Shown: positions 45,064-54,705, counted from the stretch's first letter. The stretch: 64,000 nucleotides of DNA from Ectobacillus funiculus (GCF_004138295.1 NZ_SCFM01000006.1:248001-312000); one strand, 5' to 3'. Notes: generated by a model not told the origin, from the letters alone. A program made the numbers and translations.

Positions 45064-45086
45064 AAGCCAGACATCCCGCCTGGCTT
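45064..45086 (-). terminator. terminator of the 45131-45541 frame
   Basis: AAGCCAG / CTGGCTT with a seven-T run on the minus strand. Confidence 0.75.
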
Positions 45087-45130
45087 CAAAAAGCATTTCG
45101 CCCATAAAACCGTATGGGCTTGCCTTCCTA

Positions 45131-45541
45131 TCAAACACATTTCTCTCGAAACAGCATTTTATATACAACGCTTCCAAATAAAACGCAACACGTGCGTAAC
45201 AAACTGTCCGCGAGCACACCTGCGTATAACAGGCTCTGTGCCCAAATACATAAGATAAGCAAAATACCCATGTGCATATACCATACTTTTGTACGGAATC
45301 GGTATGCACCAAGTATTCCAAATACAAAAAGTTGAGCGATATACAACCACGAAACAAACGGAGCAAATGAGGATGTACTTATTTCTGATACAAGCAACCA
45401 GAATACATGAATGCTCATCATCCCGCTCATCCCAAAGACCGCTGCGGCAAATCTCATGCAGCGCCACTCCTTTCCAACTGCCTGTACCATTATATTCAGC
45501 AAGCTGTATAAGGTTGCAAACGCTGCTACAATTTTGAACAA
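45131..45541 (-). CDS. membrane protein, possibly with a damaged 5' end
   Basis: 136 residues, about four hydrophobic helices (MVQAVGKEW..., MSGMMSIHVFWLLVS, WLYIAQLFVFGILGAY, MGILLILCIWAQSLLYAGV). The start (TTG) has no ribosome binding site. A second frame directly upstream (MMKNSITHSKPELV..., from 45578) would join it after a one-base shift near 45541, which suggests a frameshifted gene. A terminator follows. Family not recognised. Confidence 0.4.
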   Translation of the reverse strand: MFKIVAAFATLYSLLNIMVQAVGKEWRCMRFAAAVFGMSGMMSIHVFWLLVSEISTSSFAPFVSWLYIAQLFVFGILGAYRFRTKVWYMHMGILLILCIWAQSLLYAGVLADSLLRTCCVLFGSVVYKMLFREKCV

Positions 45542-45590
45542 GTTCCGGCTTTGAGTGCGTAATAGAATTTTTCATCAAGATACAGAAAAC

Positions 45591-45637
45591 AAAAAGAAGC
45601 TAATTATCTACAATATAATAGGTAGTTAGCTTCTTTT
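45591..45637 (-). terminator. likely terminator of the APC permease gene
   Basis: AAAAAGAAGCTAA / TTAGCTTCTTTT with inner pairing, 130 bp after the permease stop. Confidence 0.75.
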
Positions 45638-45680
45638 CTTCTTTAAAATGGACTTTTTCAGCAGCTTCCTTACCATGGGG

Positions 45681-45729
45681 CTACTCCCATCACGTGCTTA
45701 AGGCGGAGGTCTTCTATCGGAAAATGATA
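45681..45729 (+). repeat. R3 short repeat, copy 2
   Basis: CTACTCCC...GCTTAAGGCGGAGGTCTTCTATCGGAAAATG; partner of 22900-22946. It lies between the permease stop and its terminator. Confidence 0.6.
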
Positions 45730-45763
45730 ACCTTCTGTTTATTACTTTTATATAACAATAAAC

Positions 45764-47095
45764 TTAAGCAATCTCCTCTGAACCTCGTTCGCGAGACGAG
45801 TTGGTAGATAGCTTCTTTCTAAGGAAGAGGTATACAAAACCAATGGAGAGCCAAACCAATCCCAACATAAGCGTTTGCTTACTTAAAAGCGTGAGCAGCC
45901 ATCCAATAAAGCCAGCTCCTATCAAAGGAAAGATCAAATATCGGAACGTTTGCCCGAAGGAACGTTGACGATTTCTTACATAATAGTGAGCAATGACGGA
46001 AATATTTACAAACGTAAAGGCTGTCAGGGCACCAAAACTAACAAAGGTAACAGCTGTATCAAGACTGATAAACAGTGAGATCAATGAAATTACAGAGACA
46101 ATGACAATGTTTAAAACTGGTGTCTGAAAGCGCGGGTGAATACTTGCAAACACCTTCCTTGGTAAGATAGCCTCCTTACCAAGTGCATATAGGAAACGTG
46201 ATACACTCGTAACGGACGAAACACCTTGCGTAAAAATAGCTACCACAAGCACAGCAATAAAGATAGCATTTAACAGATTTCCGCCAATTAGCTTAATCAA
46301 CTCCATTGATGCTGTATCAGGATGATGGAAGGAGAAATTCGGATATGCTATTTTGGTAAAATAAGAGACTGATAAATACAATGCTGCAGCAATGCAAACA
46401 ATAATGAAGATAGCCTTTGGAATTGTCTTTGTCGGATTGATGGTCTCCTCCGCTGTCGTCGTAATAGCATCAAAGCCAAGGAAGCAAAAACAGATAATGG
46501 CAGCGCCGGCAAAGATTGTAGAAAGGGACATATCAGGATGAAGGAACGTACTTGCGGATACAAGCGTACCCCCTCCCCCTACAATATCCTTAATGACAAG
46601 TGCGCAAAGCAGTACAATAAAGGCAATTTGCAATAAAACAGAAAACCCGCTAATACGTGCAACCGACTTAATCCCTACGATATTCACAATCGCAAGAATA
46701 ATATTAATGCCAATAATCCAAACCGGAACTGGAATAGCTGGAAACTGTGCATTGAGAAAAATTCCAAACGTTAAACAAGCGATAATAGGAGAAAAGATAT
46801 AATCCAACAAAAGAGCCCAACCTACAAGAAAGCCCATTTGCGGATTTACAGCTTTTTTCGTATAGGTGTACGCAGAGCCAGCAATCGGATATGCCTTTGC
46901 CATCATTCCGTAACTATAGGCGGTAAAGAAAATCGCCAAAAATGCCACGAGATAGGCTGGAACAAGCAGCCCCCCTGATGCCTCGAATGCTACGCCGTAT
47001 ACCGTAAAGAAAATCATTGGAGTCATCCAGGCGAGACCTACAAATACAACTTGACGCAATGTGAGCGACTTTGCGAGTACAGCTCCTTTTTCCAT
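45764..47095 (-). CDS. APC-superfamily amino acid/polyamine-type permease
   Basis: 443 residues, 12 predicted membrane helices. APC signatures: FVGLAWMTPMIFFTVYGVAFEASGG-type first helix with the substrate-binding unwound segment, GSAYTYTKKAVNPQMGFLVGWALLLDYIF, and FLGFDAITTTAEETINPTKTIPKAI in helix 6-7. The nearest general match in pattern is the PuuP/YcaM-like group. It is divergent from the guanidine operon and has no riboswitch of its own. It may import guanidine, a guanidine precursor or an unrelated amino acid; the sequence does not decide. Confidence 0.88.
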   Translation of the reverse strand: MEKGAVLAKSLTLRQVVFVGLAWMTPMIFFTVYGVAFEASGGLLVPAYLVAFLAIFFTAYSYGMMAKAYPIAGSAYTYTKKAVNPQMGFLVGWALLLDYIFSPIIACLTFGIFLNAQFPAIPVPVWIIGINIILAIVNIVGIKSVARISGFSVLLQIAFIVLLCALVIKDIVGGGGTLVSASTFLHPDMSLSTIFAGAAIICFCFLGFDAITTTAEETINPTKTIPKAIFIIVCIAAALYLSVSYFTKIAYPNFSFHHPDTASMELIKLIGGNLLNAIFIAVLVVAIFTQGVSSVTSVSRFLYALGKEAILPRKVFASIHPRFQTPVLNIVIVSVISLISLFISLDTAVTFVSFGALTAFTFVNISVIAHYYVRNRQRSFGQTFRYLIFPLIGAGFIGWLLTLLSKQTLMLGLVWLSIGFVYLFLRKKLSTNSSRERGSEEIA

Positions 47096-47173
47096 TTCCC
47101 ATCCCTCTTTCTTCGACTTCTATATTTTTGAGTATGTGCTTTCTCATGTTCAGCGGCTGTTATTCGTCATTGT

Positions 47174-47314
47174 AAAGAAAACTTGCCGATTGGTGAGCCC
47201 TGCTTTTGGACGAAGACAGAGGCGTAGTTGCACTTATACTGTATTCCTAAAATTTCTCACTACGTCGAATCGGCTTCCAGCTGGAAATTCATATCGTACT
47301 TTCCTACAGTTTAA
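47174..47314 (+). repeat. R1 copy 16
   Basis: Full-length, GTAGTTGCAC subfamily, palindrome in C-G form, with a short insertion (CATATCG) in the right arm. It lies between the permease and riboswitch promoters. After it a short hairpin with an eight-T run (GTTAGA-TAA-TCTAAC, 47345-47368) has no upstream gene. Confidence 0.92.
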
Positions 47315-47426
47315 ATTCAGAAAATTGAAATTTTCAACTCCAACGTTAGATAATCTAACATTTTTTTTAAAAATTCAATTTTATTTCAATTCCATGTTGC
47401 ATTACATTTCTTTTCATGTTACATTT

Positions 47427-47432
47427 TATAAC
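47427..47432 (+). promoter_or_regulatory. -10 element of the guanidine operon
   Basis: TATAAC, about 20 bp before the riboswitch aptamer; the -35 region is AT-rich and weak. Confidence 0.4.
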
Positions 47433-47452
47433 ACAAACCAATATTCAGTTTT

Positions 47453-47540
47453 CTAGGGTTCCGCGGCTTAGCCGGTCAGGTCCAAGAGAAAACGCACAGC
47501 ATCCATAGCTGTGTACACGGAAGGATAAAAGCCTGGGAGA
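47453..47540 (+). ncRNA. guanidine-I (ykkC) riboswitch aptamer
   Basis: The conserved blocks of the class are all present in order: CTAGGGTTCCG, GGTCCAAGAGAAAACGCA, an apical stem (CAGC...GCTG), ACACGGAAGGATAAAAGCC and TGGGAGA. The 3' GGGAGA overlaps the 5' arm of a strong terminator, so guanidine binding should prevent terminator folding and switch the operon on. The gene order behind it agrees with the riboswitch class. Confidence 0.95.
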
Positions 47541-47586
47541 TATCACTAAGACATCCGTCTTAGCGATATCTCCCTTTTGTTTTTTC
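47535..47586 (+). terminator. riboswitch-controlled terminator
   Basis: GGGAGATATC(A)CTAAGAC-ATCC-GTCTTAG(C)GATATCTCCC then TTTTGTTTTTT. It shares GGGAGA with the aptamer, forming the expression platform. Confidence 0.93.
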
Positions 47587-47610
47587 TAAATCATTTAGGA
47601 GGTTAATAAA

Positions 47611-48330
47611 ATGAATCTCATTTGGAGCAAAACAATCGGTTCTGGAGGAAAATGGTCAGGAGTAATTAGCCGCGGAAGGCTGCTTCGTTTTACAGCGCTT
47701 GGTGACGAAGCAAACCTTTCTCTATTGATGTACAACGCAAAGGATGTATCAGAGCGCTACAATATGCCCGATACCTTAAAAGCGCAGCATACCTCCCGCT
47801 TAACAGCAGGAAATGTTCTCATGAGCGATAATGGACGTGTGCTGGCAAGCATCGTTGATGATGAGCTCGGCTGGCACGATACGATCTGCGGCTACACAAC
47901 ACGAGAAACAACAGATAACAAATACGGAACTACCACCTATCAAGAATTACGAAATGACTGGCTGCGCAGTGGGCAAGAAAACTTCGCAGTAGAACTCACA
48001 AGAAACGGTTTAGGCATGCGAGATCTTGTCCCTGTCGTAAATTTATTTTCAAAAGTATCCTGCGACCATAATGGTGATATGCATTTTAACTTAGAGCATT
48101 GCCAGCGAGGCGCGAGCGTAACATTGCGTACTGAAATGGACGTGCTTCTTCTCCTTTCGAACACACCAAACCCACTCGACCCGAGAACAGTGTACCCATC
48201 CGTACCGGTTAAAGTTGAAGTTCTTCCATCAGCTCCTGTTGATACGGATGACTACTGTGTCAACTATCGTCCGGAAAATAAACGCGCATTTGAAAACACA
48301 TGGGAATACCATACACTGCTAGGCCTATAA
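47611..48330 (+). CDS. carboxyguanidine deiminase subunit (UAAP/DUF1989 paralogue, first)
   Basis: 239 residues (MNLIWSKTIGSGGKWSG...), the longer of two adjacent paralogues once called urea-amidolyase-associated proteins. Published work showed that such pairs (CgdA/CgdB) form a carboxyguanidine deiminase that turns carboxyguanidine into allophanate and ammonia. Conserved DUF1989-type features here: GRLLRFTALGDEANLSLLMYN, a metal-site region DDELGWHDTICG and RDLVPVVNLFSKV. First gene after the guanidine riboswitch, ribosome binding site AGGAGG. I do not assign the A/B label. Confidence 0.9.
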   Translation: MNLIWSKTIGSGGKWSGVISRGRLLRFTALGDEANLSLLMYNAKDVSERYNMPDTLKAQHTSRLTAGNVLMSDNGRVLASIVDDELGWHDTICGYTTRETTDNKYGTTTYQELRNDWLRSGQENFAVELTRNGLGMRDLVPVVNLFSKVSCDHNGDMHFNLEHCQRGASVTLRTEMDVLLLLSNTPNPLDPRTVYPSVPVKVEVLPSAPVDTDDYCVNYRPENKRAFENTWEYHTLLGL

Positions 48331-48363
48331 CACAAGATAACCATTCAAAGGAGGAACATTTAC

Positions 48364-49014
48364 ATGGCTGTTTTTAATAGAGTAGAGAGCGAGCGCAGCA
48401 TAGAGAATGCAATCTATAACGAGACGATTTTAGCGGGGGATGGCTGGATGCACGAGCTGCTTCCAGGTCAAGTGCTCCGAATTGTTGACCTTGAGGGCAA
48501 TCAGGCTGCTGATACATTAATTTATAATGCAGATCACCCTGAAGACCACTACAGCGCTGTTGCCACAGTTGCAGCGCAGCAAAATATTTATTTAACGACT
48601 GGCTCTGTATTGCGGTCCGAATCAGGAAACAAGCTGATGACAATCGTTGCTGATACATGCGGACGTCATGATACATTAGGAGGCTCCTGCTCCGCACAAA
48701 GCAACACAGTACGTTACGCACACGAAAAGCTGCATATGCATAACTGCCGGGATACATTTATGCTGCAGCTTGCAAAATATGATGAATCCTATACGAAACG
48801 CGATTTAGCGCCAAATATTAACTTTTTTATGAACGTGCCGGTCACTCCCGAGGGCGGGTTGGAGTTTGCAGATGGTGTTTCTGCTCCCGGCTGCTATGTA
48901 GAACTGCGATCCGAATGCCGTACAATGGTGCTTATTAGCAACTGCCCGCAGCTAAACAACCCTTGTAACGCTTATAACCCAACACCGGTTCAAGTACTCA
49001 TTTGGGATAAATAA
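48364..49014 (+). CDS. carboxyguanidine deiminase subunit (UAAP/DUF1989 paralogue, second)
   Basis: 216 residues, 33 bp after its paralogue, behind AAAGGAGG. Shares the fold pattern: [34 protein letters not shown] (cysteine and His that fit a metal site), [15 protein letters not shown] and [16 protein letters not shown]. Several Cys residues (in CGRHD, GGSC, NCRD) contrast with the first subunit, which has fewer. Presumed partner in the heteromeric deiminase. Cytoplasmic. Confidence 0.9.
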   Translation: MAVFNRVESERSIENAIYNETILAGDGWMHELLPGQVLRIVDLEGNQAADTLIYNADHPEDHYSAVATVAAQQNIYLTTGSVLRSESGNKLMTIVADTCGRHDTLGGSCSAQSNTVRYAHEKLHMHNCRDTFMLQLAKYDESYTKRDLAPNINFFMNVPVTPEGGLEFADGVSAPGCYVELRSECRTMVLISNCPQLNNPCNAYNPTPVQVLIWDK

Positions 49015-49064
49015 CAGAAATTTGCACGCAATTATTTCAGAATATTCAAAAAGGAGAGGTTATC

Positions 49065-52000
49065 ATGTTTAAAAAAGTACTCATCGCAAATCGCGGAGCG
49101 ATCGCAACTCGGATTATCCGGACACTGCATAAGCTGAACATCGCATCCGTAGCTGTTTATACAAAAGCAGATCAAGATAGCCTTCATGTCGATTTAGCAG
49201 ACGAATCGGTTCTCATCGGAGAGGGACTGGCAAAGGACAGCTATTTAAATGCAGAGCTTATTTTACAAACAGCGCTTAAAACAGGTGCAGAGGCGATTCA
49301 TCCCGGTTACGGCTTTTTGAGTGAAAATGCAGACTTTGCCCGCGCTTGCCGGGAACACGGCATCGCATTCATCGGTCCAACCCCGGAGCAAATGGAGCTT
49401 TTTGGCCTAAAACACTCCGCGAGAGAAATTGCAGAAAAAACGGGAGTCCCTATGCTGCCCGGAACTCCGCTTATTACAGAGCTGACAGAAGCCTTGGAAC
49501 ACGGGGCGCGTATCGGTTATCCGGTTATTTTAAAAAGTACAGCCGGTGGCGGCGGAATTGGTATGCGCGTGTGTGAGGATGAAGAAGCGCTCCGCTCCGC
49601 ATATGACGCCGTTTGCCACCTTGCTGAAGCAAACTTTAAGAACAGCGGTGTCTTTTTAGAAAAATACATTCGAAAAGCGCGTCACGTTGAGGTGCAAATT
49701 TTCGGAAACCGTTTCGGTGAAGTTGTGGCATTAGGAGAGCGCGACTGCTCCATTCAACGCCGCAATCAAAAAGTAATTGAAGAAAGCCCAGCACCAAATT
49801 TCCCGCAGCATGTTCGGGAAAGCATGCTGGATTCTGCAAAGCGGCTAGCATCCGAAACCGGCTACCGCAGCGCTGGAACAGTTGAATTCCTCTATGATCC
49901 TGAGCAATATTCCTTCTATTTCCTTGAAGTGAATACAAGATTGCAGGTAGAGCACGGCGTAACAGAGGAAGTGCTCGGAGTTGACCTTGTGGAGTGGATG
50001 GTGCGCGAAGCAGCAGATGAGCTGCATGATCTACATACACTCGTGAAAAAACCAAACGGGCACAGCATTCAAGCACGTATATATGCTGAGGATTGCCTAA
50101 ATGACTTCCGCCCAAGCGCAGGACAGCTTGATCAAGCTATCTTTTCAGAAAATGCAAGAATTGAAACATGGGTAAGGGATGGCATTACTATTACATCGTT
50201 ATATGACCCGATGTTAGCTAAAATCATCGTACACGGCGAAAATAGACTAGACGCCATTAATAAGCTTATTAGCGTATTATCTGAAACTCGCCTGTACGGC
50301 ATTACAACAAACCTACAATACTTAGAGGCTCTACTTAAACAAGAGGATTGCCGAGAAGGAAATGTATATACGCAATTATTAAATGGCTTCACACCTAATG
50401 AGCACGCGATTGAGGTATTGGACGGCGGTGTGCAAACGACCGTACAAGATTGGCCTGGCAGAACCGGACACTGGGATGTTGGTGTTCCGCCTTGCGGACC
50501 GATGGACCCCCTTTCCTTCTGCATCGGCAATCAGCTGCTCGGAAACAACGAGAATGCTTCAGGTTTAGAACTCACACTGCGCGGAGGCTCCTATCGCTTC
50601 CGAAATGAGATGTGGTTTTGTGTAACCGGAGCTGACATGAGAGCAACTCTCGATAATAAAGAAATCCCAATGTATCAGCCAGTGTTCGCAGCGAGCGGGC
50701 AGATACTGGCATTTCATGAGGCAAAAGAAGGAATGCGGACATATTTACTTGTGGCCGGCGGCTTGGATATGCCAAGCATCCTCGGGAGCTCTTCCACATT
50801 TACACTCGGTGGATTTGGCGGTCATGGCGGACGTGCTCTGCGTACTGGCGATGTACTTTCCGTAAATAAAGGAAGCCAGCCAAAGCTAACAAAAGCGTTG
50901 CCTGCTACCTTTAGACCATCTATGTCTCGGATATGGACCATTGGTGTTATTCCAGGTCCGCATTGCACAGAGGAATTTCTTCATGCTGACTACCTGCCGC
51001 AGCTTACCGAAACAGAGTGGGAGGTTCATTTTAACAGCTCGCGGACAGGAGTTCGCCTCATCGGACCTGCACCGCATTGGGCACGTGAGGATGGCGGTGA
51101 AGCAGGGCTGCATCCTTCCAATATTCATGATAACGCCTATGCGATCGGCACGCTTGATTTGACAGGTGACATGCCAATTCTTCTTGGTCCAGATGGCCCG
51201 AGTCTTGGTGGATTTGTTTGTCCTGTTACAACAGCATCAGCGGAATTTTGGAAAATCGGCCAGCTTCATCCAGGGGATACCGTTCGTTTCCGTCTGCTTA
51301 CATTAGAAGAGGCAGAGAATTTACGCAGCTTGCAGGAGAAGAATTTACAAGCAATCGGCAGCGCCGCTTGGGATGAGCTGGCTGTATGTCAGCTTCCATA
51401 TCCGAACGAAACATTATCGAGTCACTATCCGATATTAGCCAGTGATGCAGAAAACAGAAGATTTGCGATTACTATTCGCTGCTGCGGCGATCAAAACCTC
51501 TTGGTTGAATACGGCGAGATGGAACTGGACCTATTACTTCGCTTCCAAATTCACGCGCTTATGGAGGCTATTCAAACAAGCAATGTTCTCCCTGTACTTG
51601 ATTTAACACCTGGAATTCGCTCTTTGCAGGTTCATATTAATCCTGCAAAAATGACAGTACAAGAAGCATGTCAGCATATTTTACAAATTGACAGCGCACT
51701 TCCTCCGCTCGAGGATATCCGAGTGCCATCTCGAATTGTCCGTCTCCCTCTTTCCTGGGATGATCCGGCAACAAAGCTTGCGATTGAGCGTTATCAGCAA
51801 AACGTTCGCCCTGATGCGCCTTGGTGCCCCAGCAACCTGGAGTTTATCCAACGCATCAACGGTCTTAGCAGTATAGAAGATGTACGACGCATCGTATTTG
51901 AGGCTAATTATCTCGTTCTTGGACTTGGCGATGTGTATTTAGGGGCACCTGTTGCAACGCCAATCGATCCGCGCCATCGCCTTGTAACAACGAAGTATAA

Positions 52001-52703
52001 TCCTGCGCGAACATGGACTCCTGAAAATGCTGTAGGAATCGGCGGTGCTTACATGTGCGTATACGGAATGGAAGGTCCGGGCGGCTATCAATTTGTCGGT
52101 CGCACTATTCAAATGTGGAATCGTCTTCGCTCTACGGAAAGTTTCCAAACCGGCAAACCATGGCTGCTGCGCTTCTTTGACCAAATTCAATTTTATCCAG
52201 TTGAAGCTGATGAGTTGCTTCAATTACGTGAAGATTTCTTGCGCGGCAGATTTGAAGCTGATATTACAGAAACAACCTTTGACCTCGGAGAATATCTAAG
52301 ATTCTTAGATGAGATTAAGGATAGCGCAGAAGAATTCCGTACCCAGCAGCAGCACGCATTTAAAGCAGAACGAGAAAGCTGGAAAGCTCTCGGTCTGGCA
52401 GAATATATCTCAGAGCAAGAATCTGCTGGCGCTGCCGAGGAGGAAGAAATTCCCGAAGGCGCAATTGCAGTGCGGTGCGCATTGCCCGGAAGTGTTTGGA
52501 AGGTTCTTGTTTCACCTGGTCAACACGTGCAAAAGGGTGACACACTTATAATAGAAGAAAGTATGAAAATGGAGTTTCCCCAATACGCTCCTTGTGACGG
52601 ATATGTGGCATCTATTTATGTAAAACCAGGGGATGAAGTGCATGCAGGACAACTGACAGTAAGCATTGTGGAGGAAACAAAAGAGGAGGTATTACTAAAA
52701 TGA
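49065..52703 (+). CDS. biotin-dependent guanidine carboxylase (urea-carboxylase family)
   Basis: 1212 residues: biotin carboxylase (1-450; GGGGIG ATP loop, ERDCSIQRRNQKV, EVNTRLQVEHGVTE), carboxyltransferase made of KipA-like (about 455-765) and KipI-like (about 810-1010) parts, and a C-terminal BCCP with biotin Lys 1168 in EESMKMEF. Annotated families call this urea carboxylase, but the riboswitch and the two deiminase genes mark it as the guanidine enzyme. The carboxyltransferase motif VGRTIQMWN has Asn1019 where the eukaryotic urea enzyme has Asp (as I recall it), a change reported to favour guanidine. Consumes ATP and bicarbonate. Its stop overlaps the next gene as ATGA. Confidence 0.93.
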   Translation: MFKKVLIANRGAIATRIIRTLHKLNIASVAVYTKADQDSLHVDLADESVLIGEGLAKDSYLNAELILQTALKTGAEAIHPGYGFLSENADFARACREHGIAFIGPTPEQMELFGLKHSAREIAEKTGVPMLPGTPLITELTEALEHGARIGYPVILKSTAGGGGIGMRVCEDEEALRSAYDAVCHLAEANFKNSGVFLEKYIRKARHVEVQIFGNRFGEVVALGERDCSIQRRNQKVIEESPAPNFPQHVRESMLDSAKRLASETGYRSAGTVEFLYDPEQYSFYFLEVNTRLQVEHGVTEEVLGVDLVEWMVREAADELHDLHTLVKKPNGHSIQARIYAEDCLNDFRPSAGQLDQAIFSENARIETWVRDGITITSLYDPMLAKIIVHGENRLDAINKLISVLSETRLYGITTNLQYLEALLKQEDCREGNVYTQLLNGFTPNEHAIEVLDGGVQTTVQDWPGRTGHWDVGVPPCGPMDPLSFCIGNQLLGNNENASGLELTLRGGSYRFRNEMWFCVTGADMRATLDNKEIPMYQPVFAASGQILAFHEAKEGMRTYLLVAGGLDMPSILGSSSTFTLGGFGGHGGRALRTGDVLSVNKGSQPKLTKALPATFRPSMSRIWTIGVIPGPHCTEEFLHADYLPQLTETEWEVHFNSSRTGVRLIGPAPHWAREDGGEAGLHPSNIHDNAYAIGTLDLTGDMPILLGPDGPSLGGFVCPVTTASAEFWKIGQLHPGDTVRFRLLTLEEAENLRSLQEKNLQAIGSAAWDELAVCQLPYPNETLSSHYPILASDAENRRFAITIRCCGDQNLLVEYGEMELDLLLRFQIHALMEAIQTSNVLPVLDLTPGIRSLQVHINPAKMTVQEACQHILQIDSALPPLEDIRVPSRIVRLPLSWDDPATKLAIERYQQNVRPDAPWCPSNLEFIQRINGLSSIEDVRRIVFEANYLVLGLGDVYLGAPVATPIDPRHRLVTTKYNPARTWTPENAVGIGGAYMCVYGMEGPGGYQFVGRTIQMWNRLRSTESFQTGKPWLLRFFDQIQFYPVEADELLQLREDFLRGRFEADITETTFDLGEYLRFLDEIKDSAEEFRTQQQHAFKAERESWKALGLAEYISEQESAGAAEEEEIPEGAIAVRCALPGSVWKVLVSPGQHVQKGDTLIIEESMKMEFPQYAPCDGYVASIYVKPGDEVHAGQLTVSIVEETKEEVLLK

Positions 52704-54460
52704 GCATCGTACAATACCCGGAGACATTATCCATCGAATGGCTTCACGACATGTATGCAAAAAAGGCAATTACACCAAAGGATGTCATTGACGAAATTAT
52801 TAAACGCGCCAACAGAGACAGTGAAATGAATATTTGGATCACACCGCCTTCGGCAGAAGTTCTTCAGCCCTATATAGAGCGACTGGAATCACTTAGTACA
52901 GACCTGCCGCTATGGGGCATCCCTTTCGCTGTCAAGGACAACATCGATGTAGCAGGCATGCCTACAACAGCAGCTTGCCCAGAGTATACGTATATACCAT
53001 TACAGCACGCAACAGTCGTAGAACGCTTTGTCGCAGCCGGTGCCATCCCTGTCGGCAAAACAAATTTAGACCAATTCGCTACCGGTCTTGTCGGAACAAG
53101 AAGTCCATATGGCGAAACACATAACGCACTATGGCCAGAACTTATTAGCGGCGGCTCCAGTGGCGGTTCTGCCGTTGCTGTGGCGCGCGGCCAGGCAGCC
53201 TTCTCACTCGGTACGGATACAGCTGGCTCAGGACGTGTGCCTGCCGCTTTAAACCGACTCGTCGGATACAAACCAAGCCTTGGCGCTTGGTCAACAAAAG
53301 GGGTTGTTCCCGCTTGCGCAAGTCTTGATTGCATAACCGTATTTGCTCATAGTACAACTGATGCGATGATCGTAGACAGCATCGCACGCGGCATAGATGA
53401 TGAAAATCCTTGGTCCCGAAATATTCCGATGCCTTCTACGGCACTTCCAGAAAAAATATATTTGCCAAAACAGCCGCTTTCCTTTTTCGGACCGTTCGCT
53501 GCAGAGTACGAACGTGCTTGGGAAAGAACTGTCGAGCAGCTCAAGCAATTGAATATCCCCATCGAGTATCTGGATTACGAATTCTTTGCTGAAGCAGCTG
53601 CGATTTTATATGATGGTCCACTTGTGGCAGAGCGTTGGGCAGACTTAAGTGAATTTATAGAGTCCCATCCAGGAGTTACATTCCCTGTAACAGAACAGGT
53701 GCTTCGCTCTGGCGCTGCGGATAAGCACACAGCCGCATCCTTGTTTCACGCAATGCACAAGCTACAGACCTTTAAGCTTGCGGCAAGAAAGCAGCTCGGC
53801 AACGCTGTGCTTGTTACACCTACCGCTGGTGGGACATGGACGCGTGATGAGGTACGATCAAACCCGATTAGCGCAAACAGCGACATGGGGAGATTTACAA
53901 ACCACTGTAATCTTCTTGATTTATGCGCTATCGCAGTACCTGCCGATGATGCGGCACCACAGCTGCCATTCGGCATTACCTTCTTCTCTCTTTGGGATCA
54001 AGAAGGACTCATTTACGGCGCTGCTAACATGTTTACAAACAACGCCAAGCTACTGAAACAAGAAACAACCTTAGTAGCGGTGTGCGGTCTGCACATGCGG
54101 GGCTTTCCTCTTGAAAAGCAGATGAAGGAATGCGGCGCGACCTTTATTCGAGAAGCAGCTACAGCAGCAAAATATAAGTTTGTAAAACTGTCGACATCCC
54201 CTGCAAAGCCAGGGCTCATCAAGACAGAAAATGGAGGTGCTTCCATCGAACTGGAGCTGTGGGAAATGCCTCTTTCCTCCTTCGGCGTGTTCGCAGCATC
54301 TATCCCTGCACCGCTCGGGATTGGTAAGGTCGAACTGCAAGACGGCTCAGAGGTTCCGGGATTTATTTGTGAAGCGTATGCAGCGGCAGATGCAGAAAAT
54401 ATTACAGCGCTCGGCAGCTGGCGCAATGCAATAGCTGAGCCTGTCGAGGCAAGACGTTAA
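52700..54460 (+). CDS. atzF: allophanate hydrolase
   Basis: 586 residues. Amidase-signature domain (1-450) with the Ser-Ser-Lys triad K79 (AVKDN), S153 (SGGSSGGSA) and S177 (DTAGSGR), followed by the small C-terminal allophanate hydrolase domain (about 465-586) that decarboxylates the intermediate. Converts allophanate to two ammonia and two CO2, the final step of guanidine breakdown here. Translation is coupled to the carboxylase by the ATGA overlap. The operon therefore yields three ammonia per guanidine without urease. Confidence 0.94.
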   Translation: MSIVQYPETLSIEWLHDMYAKKAITPKDVIDEIIKRANRDSEMNIWITPPSAEVLQPYIERLESLSTDLPLWGIPFAVKDNIDVAGMPTTAACPEYTYIPLQHATVVERFVAAGAIPVGKTNLDQFATGLVGTRSPYGETHNALWPELISGGSSGGSAVAVARGQAAFSLGTDTAGSGRVPAALNRLVGYKPSLGAWSTKGVVPACASLDCITVFAHSTTDAMIVDSIARGIDDENPWSRNIPMPSTALPEKIYLPKQPLSFFGPFAAEYERAWERTVEQLKQLNIPIEYLDYEFFAEAAAILYDGPLVAERWADLSEFIESHPGVTFPVTEQVLRSGAADKHTAASLFHAMHKLQTFKLAARKQLGNAVLVTPTAGGTWTRDEVRSNPISANSDMGRFTNHCNLLDLCAIAVPADDAAPQLPFGITFFSLWDQEGLIYGAANMFTNNAKLLKQETTLVAVCGLHMRGFPLEKQMKECGATFIREAATAAKYKFVKLSTSPAKPGLIKTENGGASIELELWEMPLSSFGVFAASIPAPLGIGKVELQDGSEVPGFICEAYAAADAENITALGSWRNAIAEPVEARR

Positions 54461-54521
54461 GTACCCTATAAAACTATAATTCCTACCCCTATTTGTGAAG
54501 AAACATTTTTACTCTGATACC

Positions 54522-54559
54522 AAAAGGCTTTCCTTTTCATCAACGGGAAAGCCTTTTTT
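54522..54559 (+). terminator. terminator of the guanidine operon
   Basis: AAAAGGCTTTCC / GGGAAAGCCTTTTTT with an 11-base loop. Confidence 0.92.
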
Positions 54560-54705
54560 CAAATGGGAATCGGCTATTTCTAGCAAAGTTTTTCGCTTTT
54601 TTTAAGCTAATACTAGTATTTTATGGAATTTTCAATTAAAACAAGATATATTAGATACGTAAGCTGATAATGCACGCGAAAAACAGTACCAGAAGCAGGA
54701 GATAT

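Noticed and set aside
8199-47314. Reading R1 as a CRISPR array or tRNA-like element
   Set aside because: Copies are scattered, about 135 bp, without regular spacers, and no cloverleaf or cas genes are present.
49065-54460. Urea amidolyase (urea carboxylase plus allophanate hydrolase) pathway for urea
   Set aside because: The guanidine-I riboswitch and the paired DUF1989 deiminase genes fit guanidine better; urea activity as a side reaction is not excluded.
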